A stretch of 64,000 nt of DNA. Source: Paragonimus westermani. Lineage: Eukaryota; Platyhelminthes; Trematoda; Plagiorchiida; Troglotrematidae. Below the pieces are notes generated by a model. That model worked only from the letters and a program-made list of their open reading frames with translations, made no database searches and was not told the DNA's origin. Of the stretch, positions 1 to 11,921 are shown one piece after another. Numbering within the stretch: the stretch's first letter is position 1; each line of letters begins with the position of its first letter. The stretch covers positions 32,882 through 96,881 of the forward strand of contig QNGE01002994.1 in NCBI GenBank assembly GCA_008508345.1, in the 5' to 3' direction. Position numbers and translations under genes: made by a program.

Positions 1-1160
1 TCGTATAATGGTGGAATGAAACTTGTTCACCAGTCGACCGCTAGACCCAGAAACTCTCTCAGTGTGCGCTTAGAATTCGGAGCCAGGGCTTCCCTAATTG
101 CTGTTGTTTCCCCAGCAGGCAGCTGACTTCACTTTGACCAATCTTATGTCCCAATAGCACTGCCGTTGACCAACCGAGTTGTAGGTAATCAGCATCAATC
201 TGGAGTCCCGAGTACTAAATTCGTTTTTAAGCAGAATCGAAATAAGCAGTGTGTTCCGATTCTGTGTTGTTATATGCCACAATATCCTCTCCATACACCG
301 CCACATTATCCAGCCGTATTATCAACTGAACTATCAGACGTCAAAATGTTACCGGTACCCCCAGATATGCCACCTGCTAGTGTTCGGAGCGTAAGTCTAA
401 CGTCGTCAACAACTTAGCCTGTTTCAACTTGCCGAAGACATCGGCGACGGACGGTTCTGACATAACCATATTTTGCACTACTTAATTCCAAATTCTGAAA
501 CCCGCACAAACGCGACACTTCCTGCTGGAATCCTTCATCAAGGGAAAAGGTTAACTATACGAACTGTAGGCTTCTTCAACAACTTAATCTGTATTTGCCT
601 TTCCACCTCCTCTTCAGTATGAACAGGTATTCTGCGAAGTCTGTGTGACCAGGATGTACCGGTTGTTGATAGTTTATGTGCAACATAGCTGCAAAAGCCG
701 TGGGGATCATCATCGTTCGTAAATACTCCCGCGAATTTATCCACCACGGACTGTAGCCAAGGAGCTATGCAAATGGGAGTTTTGTGGTTGTGTGTAGTTG
801 GTTAACGTTATTCGGCTACTGCCCTGTCAGTGTCGGGGAACCACACCTGGTTGACAGCCTTTTGGGCTTCAGGTCAATCATGGCATCTGCCGCAGCAAGA
901 AAATCGACTTCAAGGGTCGCCCTTCAAGTTTTTGGTGACAATGAAACAGTATCTCATGGTATGGCTGCTACTGCACACTGCATTCTTTCACACCATCAGC
1001 TAGCAGGCTACGACCACCAGAACTGCCCTGATCGTCATAGTTATCAGTTCCACGCTTTGCTTCTTATCAGAGGAAATCAACAAAATGGCCGCCCCCGTAT
1101 GGACCAAGCACCATTCTATTTCCTCGCCGACTTCAACCCTTGTATGCACTGCCCATTTTT
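1..1160 (-). pseudogene. Decayed pol (protease, RT) of the fossil Gypsy
   Basis: The protease region near 1070-1155 has LVHTGAA where the family has a D-S/T-G-A active site, so the catalytic Asp is replaced by His. A later block DFLAAADAMIDLKP matches the end of the protease in Gypsy B. The segment at 538-747 (DKFAGVFTNDDD and RRIPVHTEEEVERQI) is the linker before RT. Near 200-310 a YGEDIVAYNNTESEHTA block marks the RT active-site region with D changed to E. Multiple stops. The far end lies outside the window. Confidence 0.68.
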
Positions 1161-1220
1161 CACTAGTTCCCATTAATAGTTGATTAGTCCAGCAAAAGGG
1201 ACAAGCATGAAGCGCTAGTT

Positions 1221-1905
1221 TTAGACCTCCTTCTAGTGCCCACCTTCACCACAGATGTAGCAGATTCCTTGCCTATCGTTCTTGCATGATGTCGTTCTCA
1301 GCGCAGTTGTATCCACTACCAACTCTCCCAATGCCTTTGGCTGTTTCTTCTAGCACCTTACCTTCCATATTTTTGTTTGTAACCACCGAGGCCGAGAGCA
1401 TAACTCCCAACTCGCACATCATTTTCGCAAACTCACCAAGATCCATCTGCCGGATGACGTAGACAATGTGGACTTGGTCGTGGATAGCCATCGGCAGACT
1501 TCCGATAAACTGCTCTGCCAACTGCCAGCTTGACTCTTAATCCAGTTCTGGCTGTGCCCTGCACAGTATTCCTTGCAAAGTGGTGACGGACACTGAAGGA
1601 TCCGTCTTTTGTCAAACCTTGGCCGTCTTGAGATGCGGCGTGGCTTTCTGGCAGCCAGCAGAGCAGTTTAACCCGACGATCAGCGCCTCTTACAGGGTGG
1701 CTCACTCCCGCGCCAAACGGCCCGTTCTCGCCAATTCTTGCACCGAATTCTTCTTGCTCTTGAGGAAAATCTGAATAGCCACCAGCTCCTCCCGCCCGGT
1801 CTTGACTCCGACCACCTCAACAATGTCCTCGGAATCCTCTACAAAGCTCCGTAAGTTCTCATCGTCCAGCGGCTGCCACCATGAGACCTTCGCCCCCATC
1901 GCTCG
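1221..1905 (-). pseudogene. Decayed gag with zinc knuckle (fossil Gypsy)
   Basis: Segments at 1702-1899 and 1273-1521 align by eye with the Gypsy B gag: WWQPLDDENLRSFVEDSEDI matches the start of capsid, and AEQFIGSLPMAIHDQV matches the [15 protein letters not shown] region. The knuckle at 1221-1262 reads ICYICGEGGH, then a stop where Trp stands in the younger copies, and the last Cys codon is a stop. At least one frameshift separates the two parts. Not functional. Confidence 0.72.
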
Positions 1906-1984
1906 TCAAGACACCAACTATCGTGTGCCGAGAACACTGGTGACACAAGGATCGTTTGCTCAGAAAGCAGACGTGGGTAGCTGT

Positions 1985-2063
1985 GATGAATGTAAATGAA
2001 CATGTATTTTCACGTCAATTATTGAAGTTCGGGTTGTACACTTTTTGATACGGCACGCAATTC
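1985..2063 (+). repeat. 79-bp direct repeat, left copy (possible LTR remnant)
   Basis: Nearly the same 79 bases occur at 6347-6425, on either side of Gypsy element A. They may be the remains of its LTRs or a terminal repeat. The left copy stops three bases before the N at 2066, so its true right boundary is unknown. Confidence 0.6.
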
Positions 2064-2066
2064 CAN

Positions 2067-2488
2067 GTGCGCGGCCGGATGAGTCATCGCTCGACTGGAT
2101 CGGACCAACGGGCGAGGCAGGACAGGCGAATCACGACAGATGGCCAGATCGGAGGCGTGGTTTTTCCAACATTTAGAGGAACATCTAGACACGATATTGG
2201 AATACGGTCAAGGCCAACATTGGGTGGATGGCGGACAGCACGAGCATCCGGACGAGCCATCGCGCAAGGAAATCGGACAAACAGACGAGGAAGGGGAAGC
2301 GGAGAACCGCCCGAAAGAAGGCGCCGATCACACACGTAAACCAGTTAGAAGTGCACACGACGTGAGAACGGAAACCGGGGGGGTGTTGCGGGTTGGAATT
2401 ATGATTCATAAACGAGAGAGCGCGCGTTGCATGTGACTGGCGATTTGGGCAATAAAGATTGTGCTTTATTGGACGCCTTCTCGCTACA
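2067..2488 (+). repeat. R1 LTR-like unit, 5'-truncated at an N
   Basis: Matches the sense strand of the 532-bp R1 units at 13862-14393 and 19596-20127 and ends at the same CTCGCTACA terminus. About the first 107 bases are missing at the N (2066). It has an AATAAAG signal shortly before the end. It abuts Gypsy A gag directly, with no primer-binding site, so it is probably a separate insertion or an assembly join rather than that element's own LTR. A 98-codon open frame inside it (2140-2436) is shared with the copy at 19648-19947 but looks incidental. Confidence 0.65.
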
Positions 2489-2489
2489 G

Positions 2490-2909
2490 TACCACCTAAA
2501 TGAGGAGACAAAATCCGCCTTTTTTCTCTCAAGAATAAGAAAAGAGGCCTATTGTTTTCTGAAGAATCTATCTTATACAGATTCGCTGATGGATCTCCCA
2601 TATAAGGGCATAAAGGAAGTACTACTCGGTCATGTCACCCCTGTGAATTTTTAGGTCGCCGAACGAGCCAACTTAAATATCATGCAGCGCCAATCGAACC
2701 AGTCAGTCCGTGACTTTATTCTCCAGATCCAAACTCAGGTAACGCGGTGTGGTTTTGGTGATCAATTGGAGGTTCAACTTTGTGACCGATTCATCGCCGG
2801 TATTAATGCACCGGATCTACATAAACAACTACTGCTACTTCCTAAACCTACGTATCAAAATACCAAAGTCATCTGTGAGCAGTACGAAGACGTTAATAAT
2901 AGTCCATAG
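2490..2909 (+). pseudogene. Gag (capsid-like) of Gypsy A
   Basis: One frame with a single in-frame TAG at 2652-2654. After it comes a typical retrotransposon capsid helix region (NQSVRDFILQIQTQVTRCGF, then VQLCDRFIAGINAPDLHKQL). Retrotransposon gag proteins assemble the cytoplasmic particle in which reverse transcription occurs. The segment lacks a clear N-terminus because the R1 unit abuts it. Confidence 0.7.
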
Positions 2910-3099
2910 TGGGAGTTCTAGTGAGACCCCAGTCTTGTTTGGATCGATAAAAAAGCGACCTGCAGAGTACAGTACTTTGTGACTATTCACTTCAGCTCCC
3001 AAATATGGTTCTCGACCAGTTCCTCGAACTTCTTCGTATCAGACGACACATGTCACTAGCAGATTCGGAAATTTTGCCTCATATGGCAAGAAACATTCC

Positions 3100-3453
3100 A
3101 GATGTAAATGCATTCACCGCAGCCCTATATGCCACAAGTGCGGGAAACGAGGTCATTTACAAAGTGTCTGTACGTCGAGCAGAACTTATCAATTTGTAGA
3201 AAATGATCAAAATGAATTTGATACTACATGTGACAAGATGGAGTCCTCTACTTTGACAGATGATTCATCTACTACAGGGCATATATTTCACTCCCTTTTC
3301 ATAGCATTTGGCACGAGGCATGATTTTATTATTGACACAGGCAGTGTAGAATCCATTATACCACAAAGACCTCTATCACAGTTCTGTAACCATACTAGGT
3401 ATAACCGGTCATTCGATTCCTGTTTAGGGTACAGTCACTGTTCCGATGTTTAA
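3100..3453 (+). pseudogene. Gag zinc knuckle and aspartic protease of Gypsy A
   Basis: A perfect CCHC knuckle (CHKCGKRGHLQSVC, C-X2-C-X4-H-X4-C) lies at 3130-3171, and in the same frame downstream a protease segment has FIIDTGSVESIIP, the retropepsin D-T-G motif. Retropepsins cleave the Gag-Pol polyprotein. The frame ends at a stop at 3451-3453, before the flap and C-terminal parts expected of the family, so the protease is broken. Confidence 0.75.
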
Positions 3454-3496
3454 CGAATAATCCAACTTTGCTGTTACTCATCATGGTCCATCCATT

Positions 3497-4410
3497 TTGG
3501 GGCTAAAGGTTTTAAAAATGCTTCCTATCCAGGTTTCCTTGCTTGTACCACCGAGTGATTCCACAAGCTTGAAAAATATAGTTCTCAAGTGCTCGAAGGG
3601 CACGGGTGGCATAAGGATAACTCCAGTTAAAATAGAGGTAACTGGTGGTCCGGTTTTTCTGAAACGTCGTGTAATTCTTTATGCACTCCGTGAACCGGTA
3701 ACCAAGGTGCTCAACGTGCTGGTAAAAAAGTGCGTCATTGAGCCTGTTGACTCATCCTCTTGAGCCACACCAATTGTGACACCCTTGAAGTGTGATGAGA
3801 AAACTCCGCGTGTGTGGCGATTATCGACCTACTGTAAATCGATGCCTTAAACGATATACATATACCACTGCTGAACCTGAGAAAATTTTGAACAAACTTT
3901 CCAGATCCAAATTTTTCTCCAAGGGTGACTTAAAGGATGCATATCTACAAATTCCTTTGGATAAGGCATCAATGCCGATACCAACAATCAACAGACCTAA
4001 TGGACCTATTAAGTGCCGATTTTTGCCGTTTGGACTTGGTTACTCTCTTGTTATCTTTCATCAGATAATGAATACTATTGTGGAGGGTATGGGTGTTGTT
4101 GAATTTTATCAGGATGATGTCAACATTACATGCTCCAGACATGTTAACCCATGATTCTCGTCTTTTGAAACTATTCCAACAGTTTTATGACAAGAACATT
4201 GCTTTTAATCCAAACAAATGCGCTTTTACTGTAAACAGTTTCGAGTGTCCCGGTTACTTAGTTGACGGTAACGGATTCAAACCTGATGTCAAACTTCTAG
4301 ACCCATCAGTTAATGCATCTTCACTCACAAACCTCTCCGAATTGCGTTCTTTGTTAGGTGCTCTGCAGTACTACTCCCCTTTCATTTTAAATTTCTCTCA
4401 CACTGCTTAA
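3497..4410 (+). pseudogene. Reverse transcriptase of Gypsy A
   Basis: Three overlapping frames (3497-3763, 3792-4154, 4078-4410) together show RT order: the EPVDSSS approach, CGDYRPTVNRCLKRYTYT (fingers), SKFFSKGDLKDAYLQIPL (first catalytic Asp), CRFLPFGL, then FYQDDVN, the YxDD catalytic box, and the thumb region with GYLVDGNGF and LRSLLGALQYY. Two frameshifts and a stop (3761-3763) interrupt it. The motif residues themselves are intact. Confidence 0.82.
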
Positions 4411-4422
4411 TGTTTAGTCCAG

Positions 4423-5304
4423 TTGATTTCTGAGAAGCAATTCACGTGGACTCCAACTCACGAACGGTGTGTACGTTCATTGTCAACTTTTTCGTCACAT
4501 GATGCCATACTTCGTCCGTTTTCTCCTAAATCTATGCCTTTGTTGGTTACTGATGCTTCTCCAGCTGGAACTGGAGCTGTTCTTGAGCAGGAAGACAAAC
4601 CAGTTGTGTGAACATCACGCCGACTCAATCCAGCAAAAAGAGGTTGTGCTCAGACACACCGTGAAGCTCTGGTGGTATACTGGGCGGTAAAGCGGCTTCA
4701 TAAGTATCTGTTTGGGATACCATTCAAAATCGTGTTGGATCATGAATCGCTGAAATTCATCTGTAATCCTGACAAGTCATTCGCACGTTCATCAGCAGTC
4801 ATGGTTCAACGATGCAGCATAGCACTCAGTGGTTATGACTATATCATAGTGTACAAATCAGCCAACCGAATCAAATATGTGGACTACTTGTCACGTGTTC
4901 CACATACACCTGAGCAAACTTCTAGTAATGATTGTCATCTAATCCAGCCTCTGCAGGTTACCCGAACAGAGTTGATTCGCGATACTCAACGTTACTTTTC
5001 ACNGGCACGTTCTTCAGCAGCCATGGTTCAACGATGGAGCATAGCACTCAGTGCATATGACTATACTATAGTACACAAATCAGCCAACCAAATCAAACAT
5101 GTGGATTAATTGTCACGTCTTCCATATACATCTGTGCAAACTTGTAGTAATGACTGCCTTCTAATCCAGCCTCTGCCGGTTAGCCGAACAGAGTTGATTC
5201 ACGATACTCAACGTTACTTTTCACCCATTCCCAGTGCGCTACGTTGTGGTTGGGTCCCACAAGTCAGACGGAAATTTCCTACATTTTACATGCGTTGGGA
5301 GTAA
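4423..5304 (+). pseudogene. RNase H and linker of Gypsy A, with internal duplication
   Basis: After FTWTPTHERCVRSL (connection), LLVTDASPAGTGAVLEQ carries the first RNase H Asp, followed after a frameshift by THREALVVYWAVKRLHKYLF and IVLDHESLKF. The end of the domain and the linker (4783-5002) are repeated at 5005-5224 with a few differences, joined by an N at 5003. The second copy has a stop in the YVDYLSR block (VD*LSR). The duplication is more likely a scaffolding artefact than a biological event. Confidence 0.78.
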
Positions 5305-5310
5305 CTATCA

Positions 5311-6100
5311 CTCACTCCAGATGGATTGTTGTGCTTGAATGACAGAATTGTTATTCCTTCAACTCCTCGCAGAGCTTTTCTGGACGATCTACATTCTGGA
5401 CATCTTGGAGTTGAAAAGATGAAGTCCGTGGCCAGATTAACGTGCTGGTGGCCACAGATTGATGCTGATATTCGTCGTTTGGCTAAAAGTTGTTCCTCTC
5501 CCCATCACAAATTCCACAATTCACCTCTATTGGACTCCATGGCCGATGTCATCTGGGGCCTGGCAACGGGTTCATACGGATTACTGTGGTCCCTTTCTGG
5601 ACAGGTATTATGCGCTAGTAATGATTGATTCCTATTCGAAGTAGCCGGAAGTAGTATTCACAACAACGCCCACTGCGGAATCCACCATGTACGCATTCAG
5701 AAGAATATTTAGCAGATAAGGTATCCCTCTTGTGTTGGTGACTGACAGTGGTACCTATTTCACTGCCAATCTTCTAAATACTTGGCTCAACGGTATTGGA
5801 TGCAAGCATCTGTTTACTACTGCTCGACATCCCTGCTCTAATGGTCAGGCTGNAAACACTCAAAAGTGTTATATCCTCTCTTCAGTGTACTACATTCAGG
5901 CCTTGAAAAAGGTGTTGATAACTTGTTGCCACAATATCGCAATGCCTGTCATTCCACTACACATGAAAATCCCGTTAATCTTTTCAAAGGACATTCCTTG
6001 AGGTTAAACTTGATGTGTATTCAATTCTCTGAAGTTACCTATTATCGTGGCAATGACTTAAGACCGTCATCTAAAGAATCATTCTAAAGAATCTTGGTAA
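5311..6100 (+). pseudogene. Integrase of Gypsy A
   Basis: The HHCC zinc-binding domain starts with LHSGHLGVEKMKSVARLTCWW (positions near 5388-5450). The core has HTDYCGPFLDRYYALVMIDSYSK in another frame and VTDSGTYFTANLLN with the second catalytic Asp. An N at 5853 breaks the ARHPCSNGQA block just before the catalytic Glu. Integrases insert the cDNA into host DNA. Frameshifts and stops make this copy inactive. Confidence 0.78.
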
Positions 6101-6346
6101 ATGCTTATACCGAATTCTAGATGTTGATGATTTATCTGTACATAATCGACACTTGGATCAGATACGTTTTGAGGATACAGGTCAGTTCGTTCCAAAATCT
6201 GGGGTAACCTCAGATAAGGATGAGTCCGTTCTGGATTCGAATTCGAACCAAGAGATACCGGCATCACTCGTAGGTCTTCAAGGCTGCAAATGAAACCCAG
6301 GAAAGATTTCAAGAACGCGCAGTCCCATTCGACATGTTGCGGATGA

Positions 6347-6425
6347 GATGAATGTCATTGAACATATACTTTCACGTCAATTATTGAAGTTCAGGTTGTA
6401 CACTTTTTGATACGGCACGCAATTC
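6347..6425 (+). repeat. 79-bp direct repeat, right copy
   Basis: Matches 1985-2063 with a few changes, just after the end of the Gypsy A integrase region. Together the two copies bracket the element, as LTR ends would. Confidence 0.6.
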
Positions 6426-8520
6426 TAATACAAGCATGTGGTTATCGTTCATTCGATGTGTTCTACTCAATTCGGATAAACGGGGTACTGGTCTCGCGCT
6501 AAGTTCTATCTATTCGGGAAGTATCGCAGTAGCACATGCTTCAACATTACCTTAAACACATTTGCACACTACAGTGACCTCTGGGCACCACGGTTGCCAG
6601 TACCAAGTTGTCGTGTGGACTCCACCATTCCTTACTGGAGTGCACTGTAGTGATCTTTCTTGTATTTCCTCCGATTACCTCAAAATCTTCACACTTGTAT
6701 CCGCTTCACTACTCATGAGTAGCGTGGTATGACCGTTCATCCTGTAACATGCACGTCAGCCGCTTCCGCTTTGAGTGTCCGTGACAATTGTAGACCGAAT
6801 CTGGGGCTTTGTGGAGGCACCGTGGAACAATGTTCTCCTGAAGTAGAGGTTCCAACAAAAGTCCTGTAAAAGGAAATAATATGAACAAGCATAAGCCAAA
6901 GGCACAGTAAGCCATGCACACGACTTAAACAAACGCAAGCTAAAACGGCACCGACAATGCAGCAGCACGCCCCGTTACACAACTCAAATTCAATTCGTGC
7001 GCGCTCGCTGGTTTTGGTTGCGCGTTACAATGCTTACTGTATTACCACCATAATTTGCCATAATTCAGTCGCCAGACACGTCCTGACCACCGGTCATGCT
7101 ATCGATCCATCTTGTGCACTCAGAATCCTGTTACGTCATTGTAACCCGAGACTCTTACGGTTTGCTGAAGCAATAGCAATCAATGGACTCTCTGTTTTCA
7201 GAAACAACTTTTCGTGAACCTGACTTTTCCCTGGACTTGATGACTTATCCTAACCCGCCTGTTGATTATTCACCCCTCTAGTTGTTTGCTATAAAAAAAC
7301 CATCCATGTTATTGTAAATTTGGTACTGATGAATTAGTACGAAATGCTTGCATCTACCAGCTTTTGTGTTCTAACTGCTTTGTTTAAAGTGTTCAACAGA
7401 ACCAACTAATTCATCTCAGAATAAATAAAACACGCACTCTCATTGGTTATTATTTTCGTCCAAGTCAGCAGTATGTCCAAGGTAGCCGTGACAAATTAAA
7501 TAGGGTCAGTGAACTGATGTGGCAATTTAATGGCTCACGTTACCCACTTTTCCTTACAGTAGAAACAAACCCCACCCACGAAAAAAGCCCCTTGACTGAC
7601 TACGACCGCGAACTCATTGGAAGTTCGTCACCCCATAAGTCTTTTCCACGTAATAAGTAACGTTGTGTGCTAAAAATGGAACTGGTGTTTTCATGTTCCT
7701 CACATGATTCTATACACAGCTGGAGAAAGAGCTTGTATCCGTTTAAACGATCCCCTGTTTAAAACATGTCACTTTGCCACTATACCTATCCAAAACTGCT
7801 GTACGTCGCTACTTAAAGTATATCGTATCAAGTAAAAGTGTTAACTAGCTGTACTACTTTATTATAGTGAGCTAAGCGTCTATTCATCCGACTGGTAATC
7901 AATACAACTACAAGCTCCGAGGATTTGAAAATAGTGCTTGAGCTGAAGTTTTCGATAAGAACTGTACAATAGTACTATAGCAAACTACTTCGTTGATTAG
8001 CAAGAACCAAAATGGAGCGGTCTTCCTGAATAAACATCAACTCTAACGAGATTGGGCGTGCATAAAATGTTATACTTCTTTGACTTATCAACAGTACGCT
8101 GTTACATTCAGCAACGGAAAGAATCAATTTGGATCAACCTGAGATTCATAACTGCCACTGACAAGACCACTGAATGAACACAACTGTTTTATTGTGAGTG
8201 ATTTAACGATATACCAGAGGTGATTGTTGAGTGCTTATTCGGAAGCCAGTTTGAGTGAATTGGTTATCTCGGGTGCAGTCAAAGATTAACCAATATATGG
8301 CTATATGAGCGCGTTTCATTCCAGTATCATTTTCTATCCAGACAACAAAACAACAGCCGCATTGTGTACACCAAAAGCATGAGGGCATTTTCATTTGTGG
8401 CGAGTTTGAACCGAGGGGTCTCCTGTTCACCGAAAGTTAAGCCAGTGTTCGCGTGCAAGCTGCTACTGGCAAGATTATGGTCAAACTGGCGCCAGTCAAT
8501 CATAAACGGCAAGTAGCTGC
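6426..8520. other. No gene recognised
   Basis: AT-rich sequence with only short unsupported open frames. No splice-consistent exon, RNA gene or recognisable element was found. It may be the 5' flank or a first intron of the host gene. Confidence 0.5.
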
Positions 8521-8524
8521 TGTT

Positions 8525-8760
8525 GGACGCGTGTGTTTCGAACAATCGAGTTGCTAGGTCCAAATTCGTGAAACAACACAGCCAAAAACTGGCCACTCAA
8601 AACGTAAGAGCGCCTATCGCTTAATAGCAGTCGTAAATACTGTTGATCTTTAATAAAAAGGTGCTGTTTTTTTCAATGAATAGGGACTGTCTAATGCCGC
8701 TCATATTCCTGTTTTGATTTATCCCCGATTGGTCAGCTCAGTACGTGACACTTTGGACCA
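8525..8760 (+). repeat. Diverged direct repeat, left copy
   Basis: This stretch resembles 9545-9800 in the same orientation. Both contain an AAAACGTAAG block, then a TGTTGAT/TAATCTTTAA stretch and an ACTG-TAATGCCGCTCA-like block. The old R1-related repeat at 8975-9345 lies between them. Origin unknown. Confidence 0.4.
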
Positions 8761-8945
8761 ACCGAGAAACTTTGGGGGCCATTGGTTCGAAAAATATGTC
8801 GAAATGTCACGGACTCAGGTTCGCTCGCCGAAAAGAGAACTTCTCTGAAGGAACACTGGGATAAAAGAAGGTTTGCCATTTGTGTAAGGTTTCTCGAAAA
8901 CCTGATTACACAATGAGTGTAAGATTTGAAACTAAAATGACCAAT

Positions 8946-8974
8946 TATATATATATATTATATATATATATATA
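8946..8974. repeat. TA dinucleotide microsatellite
   Basis: Alternating TA tract with one phase break, directly at the end of the R1-related repeat that follows it. Confidence 0.9.
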
Positions 8975-9345
8975 GTGGTGAGATATCGTTTAACAAAGTG
9001 AACTCTCTACTGTCCAACTGGAACGTCCTCACGCTGCTCACGCACTCGCGTTTATGAATCGGAATTTCAATTCCCAACGCAAAGACAGTTTCCACTTGAG
9101 TTCCATGTACACTTCTGCCTGGTTTGGCACGTTCTGCTGACGCTTTGTGAGGTAGGTTTCTGCTTTCCGCTTCTCACCCGTTAGTCCGATGTCGTCGACT
9201 GATTGCTCTTTCGGTCGCTCGTGTTATTCGCAATTCATCCGCTATGGGCTTTAACCAGCTCTCACCGTCGCGTCAAGATATTCTACTGAGTGTTAAAATA
9301 ATCGAACCCCTGACTTGGTCGTCCACCACCATAGTACAGATTTTT
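8975..9345 (-). repeat. Old R1-related LTR-like repeat
   Basis: On the minus strand this follows the R1 order: a GGTGGTGGA start, a GAATAACACGAGCGACC middle, then GGAATTGAAATTCCGATTCA and a TTTGTTAAACGA end. It is much more diverged than the 532-bp units and more like the repeat at 55203-55650. Confidence 0.5.
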
Positions 9346-9544
9346 TCAGAGCATAAGGTGCTTAGGCAATTCTCACCGTAATGAGACTGGACTGGAAAAG
9401 TTTCGTGATTGGCAAACGTTCCGTCAATCACAGTTCAAGCACTAGCTGCTGCAAGCGGAACTGTGGTCTTTCGATGACAACCAATCAAAAATGACGATCA
9501 GCCACTACACCAAATTGGTTTATAAAGGGTGGCGGTTAGGACAA

Positions 9545-9800
9545 ATTGTTAAAACGCGTGTTGGGTTTAAACAGCTGAATTGCTTCAATCAAGGCCTTTA
9601 AACATAACAAGGAACAGTCCAATCAAAACGTAAGACGCCTGCTGTCTAGAAGCAATCCCTAATGTAAAAAGTGTTGATAATCTTTAAAAAGGGCATTGTT
9701 TTTCTGATTACTTGAGATTGCTTAGTGCTGCTCAGACCGCTGTTGTCCTGACTTTATCGAAACAGCGTCCAAGTGCGCGACACCCATAGGGTTGGTCACT
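9545..9800 (+). repeat. Diverged direct repeat, right copy
   Basis: Second copy of the unit at 8525-8760, with many substitutions and small indels. No coding content seen. Confidence 0.4.
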
Positions 9801-11921
9801 CAGTTTTACCACATTGGCTTTTGAAACGAATATTGCTCGAAAAGTCCCGGTATACTAACATGACATGCTAAGCGCTAGCCTTCCTTGTGATTTCGTCTCA
9901 AGATGTTCAATCCTACTTCATGGAATAGTGTGGCATCCGCTCGTCCGTGATCATTACGATAAAAGTACGTGGGTAGCTAAAGCTTCGTTAAAAGTCCAGT
10001 TGCTGCTCTATTGATTGCATGTATGGACGCGCATGCAGCGCACTTTTAAAACAGTACGCTCCTGGTGAAGTGTCACTCGCAGTTTGCCTTGCCTTTTGTC
10101 CAAGGCCGACAGATGGTAGCTGTTCCGCTTCGAACTCCGTTTGGAACTAGTGGAGTCTGGCTGGATGTAAGGAACGTGAGAATGACACACAGTCCGTTTG
10201 CAGTTTAGTATTCGAAACAGACTGGGGTTTGCATCGTTAGTGAACTATAATCTAGCTAATCTTTTGAGAGTAAGAAGTTCGGAAATTAGCATTCAACCTC
10301 GAAACGCTACTGTCTGCGGAAGTGACGTAAAACGTATAATACAGGACGAGTTGTTCAGTACTTGAATATTAACACTTGGGAAGAATGCTGACCTGAAAAC
10401 CACTAAGAGTGAATAGTTCAGGCGTGAGAAGCACTTTTCAAATTTGCGGCTGATCGATTGGTTGATCGCACTCAAGTTAAATAACTGATTTGTGCTTAGA
10501 GGTTGCTACGTTGGGGGGACTTTACAGGTGATCTTTAATCGACTCATTTGTCTTAACCGGCACATGTACCAAGTGGAAAATTCTGTGAACTAGCTAGTGG
10601 CAAAAGTGGGACAAAACCGCTACCTCAAGCATGAGATTTAAAAATGAAATGTTACTTGTTATTCAGGGGAATTCAGTATCTATATTTCTTACTGACTCTT
10701 GGATTGTTTTAAAGTGACTGTAAAAATATGCATGGAGTTGTTCTGCCTAATCAGTTCAGCTTGGATAAACCTCACATCGTTTTGAAAATAGTGTTGTCAG
10801 ATTGTAAGTCACTGAGTTGTTTATTGCATGAATCCTTCACAATCATTGGCAATGGAATATCCATAGTTTCACTCAGTTCGCCAGTCATACGAGACGTTTA
10901 CCACAACATGCAACAGACAAATTATCTGGGTGTAGCGAATTGGCGACAGCTTGGCCACTCATAAATACTGCCTTCTGTGAACCACGGGCCTGCCAACCAC
11001 CAATCGATTTAATCACACATCTCCCTCCAAAACTTTTGAAGTCGATTGGCCGGTATTTGGAGATTTATCGATTGCTCCGAGTTGCACCCAGTGGAACATG
11101 GGGTGAGTTTTGTGCCTATCGCACTGCTTACACTGTAAATCTCCGGAAATCATGGACAATATCAAGGCATTCTTTACAGTGAGTGAATGGACTAATCAAT
11201 ACTCACCATGATGCATTACGCTAAGGTTTTACTTTGCAATTCATTAGTTGTTACTTACTTGGTGTTTTAATCGCATCACTATTCGGGTAATGTGGTATTT
11301 AGACTGCTGTGTATTTTGACTGTATATCAAGAAAAGTGGTCTACAGAAAGAATTGGAAATGTCTTACATTGTAGTTGTTGTGCCTGTTCGGAATTATGAA
11401 TAAGGAAAGCGGGGAACTTAGTCAAAAATTTAGCCAGTGAAACACAAATCTTAATAGTAATTATCATTACTTGTGTGTAATAATCTGCTCAGTTTTAATA
11501 TAGTAAACTCTAGAGCACCAGTGCTCCCCAAACCCCTATTTCTCAAATGCTTCGTAATTACGGCGAACAGTAGATTGCCTCAGATTACTTCAAAATGCTT
11601 TTTGATGTTTCAAATCTCCTAAAAACCAGCTCAAAAGAATTGTATAGGTAGTCACTTTACCCGGGTGGTTTCGAGTCAGTTTTCGCGAGTCAGGTACAAA
11701 ATGGCCCAATTGTCACACGCGAATTTTTTGATTTTTTGTGTGTTAGCAATTAAAGCAATTGATCTTTGAAACCGATAAATAACTGCTTCTCTTGTATGGG
11801 GGAAAAGCCATGGTTATTTTGTAAACTGTTATCGGCACACCGAAAGCTTTGCTCAAGCGGCTTGTGGTCACTCTGCTAATGACTAGAAGGTCTACTCTAA
11901 CTGGAGCTCAAAGTAACTATT
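9801..11921. other. No gene recognised
   Basis: Short open frames only (for example 10728-10964), none with codon or splice support. No element terminus was seen. Confidence 0.5.

Larger units (their letters stand above)
1..1905 (-). mobile_element. Fossil Ty3/Gypsy gag-pol, heavily mutated
   Basis: Read from 1905 down to 1, the minus strand shows the normal Gypsy order in pieces: a gag segment like that of the Gypsy B copies at 32.8 and 39.6 kb, a zinc knuckle, a protease segment, the linker before RT, and RT fragments with a YGED box where YxDD is expected, followed by an REFLGLA block. Many stops and frameshifts are present and part of the RT is missing. The element continues off the left edge. 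Divergence from the Gypsy B copies is high, so it is an old related insertion. Confidence 0.75.
2489..6346 (+). mobile_element. Ty3/Gypsy retrotransposon A, broken internal region
   Basis: Gag, zinc knuckle, aspartic protease, reverse transcriptase, RNase H and integrase follow in standard Gypsy order on the plus strand, split by stops and frameshifts. Gag is unrelated at sight to that of the Gypsy B copies, so it is a different lineage. Two Ns fall inside (5003 and 5853) and a 220-bp piece is duplicated at the first. The integrase loses its last catalytic region at the second. Not autonomous as read. Confidence 0.85.

Noticed and set aside
784..1176. 130-codon plus-strand open frame
   Set aside because: It lies opposite the protease region of the fossil Gypsy and shows no domain, so it is an antisense shadow.
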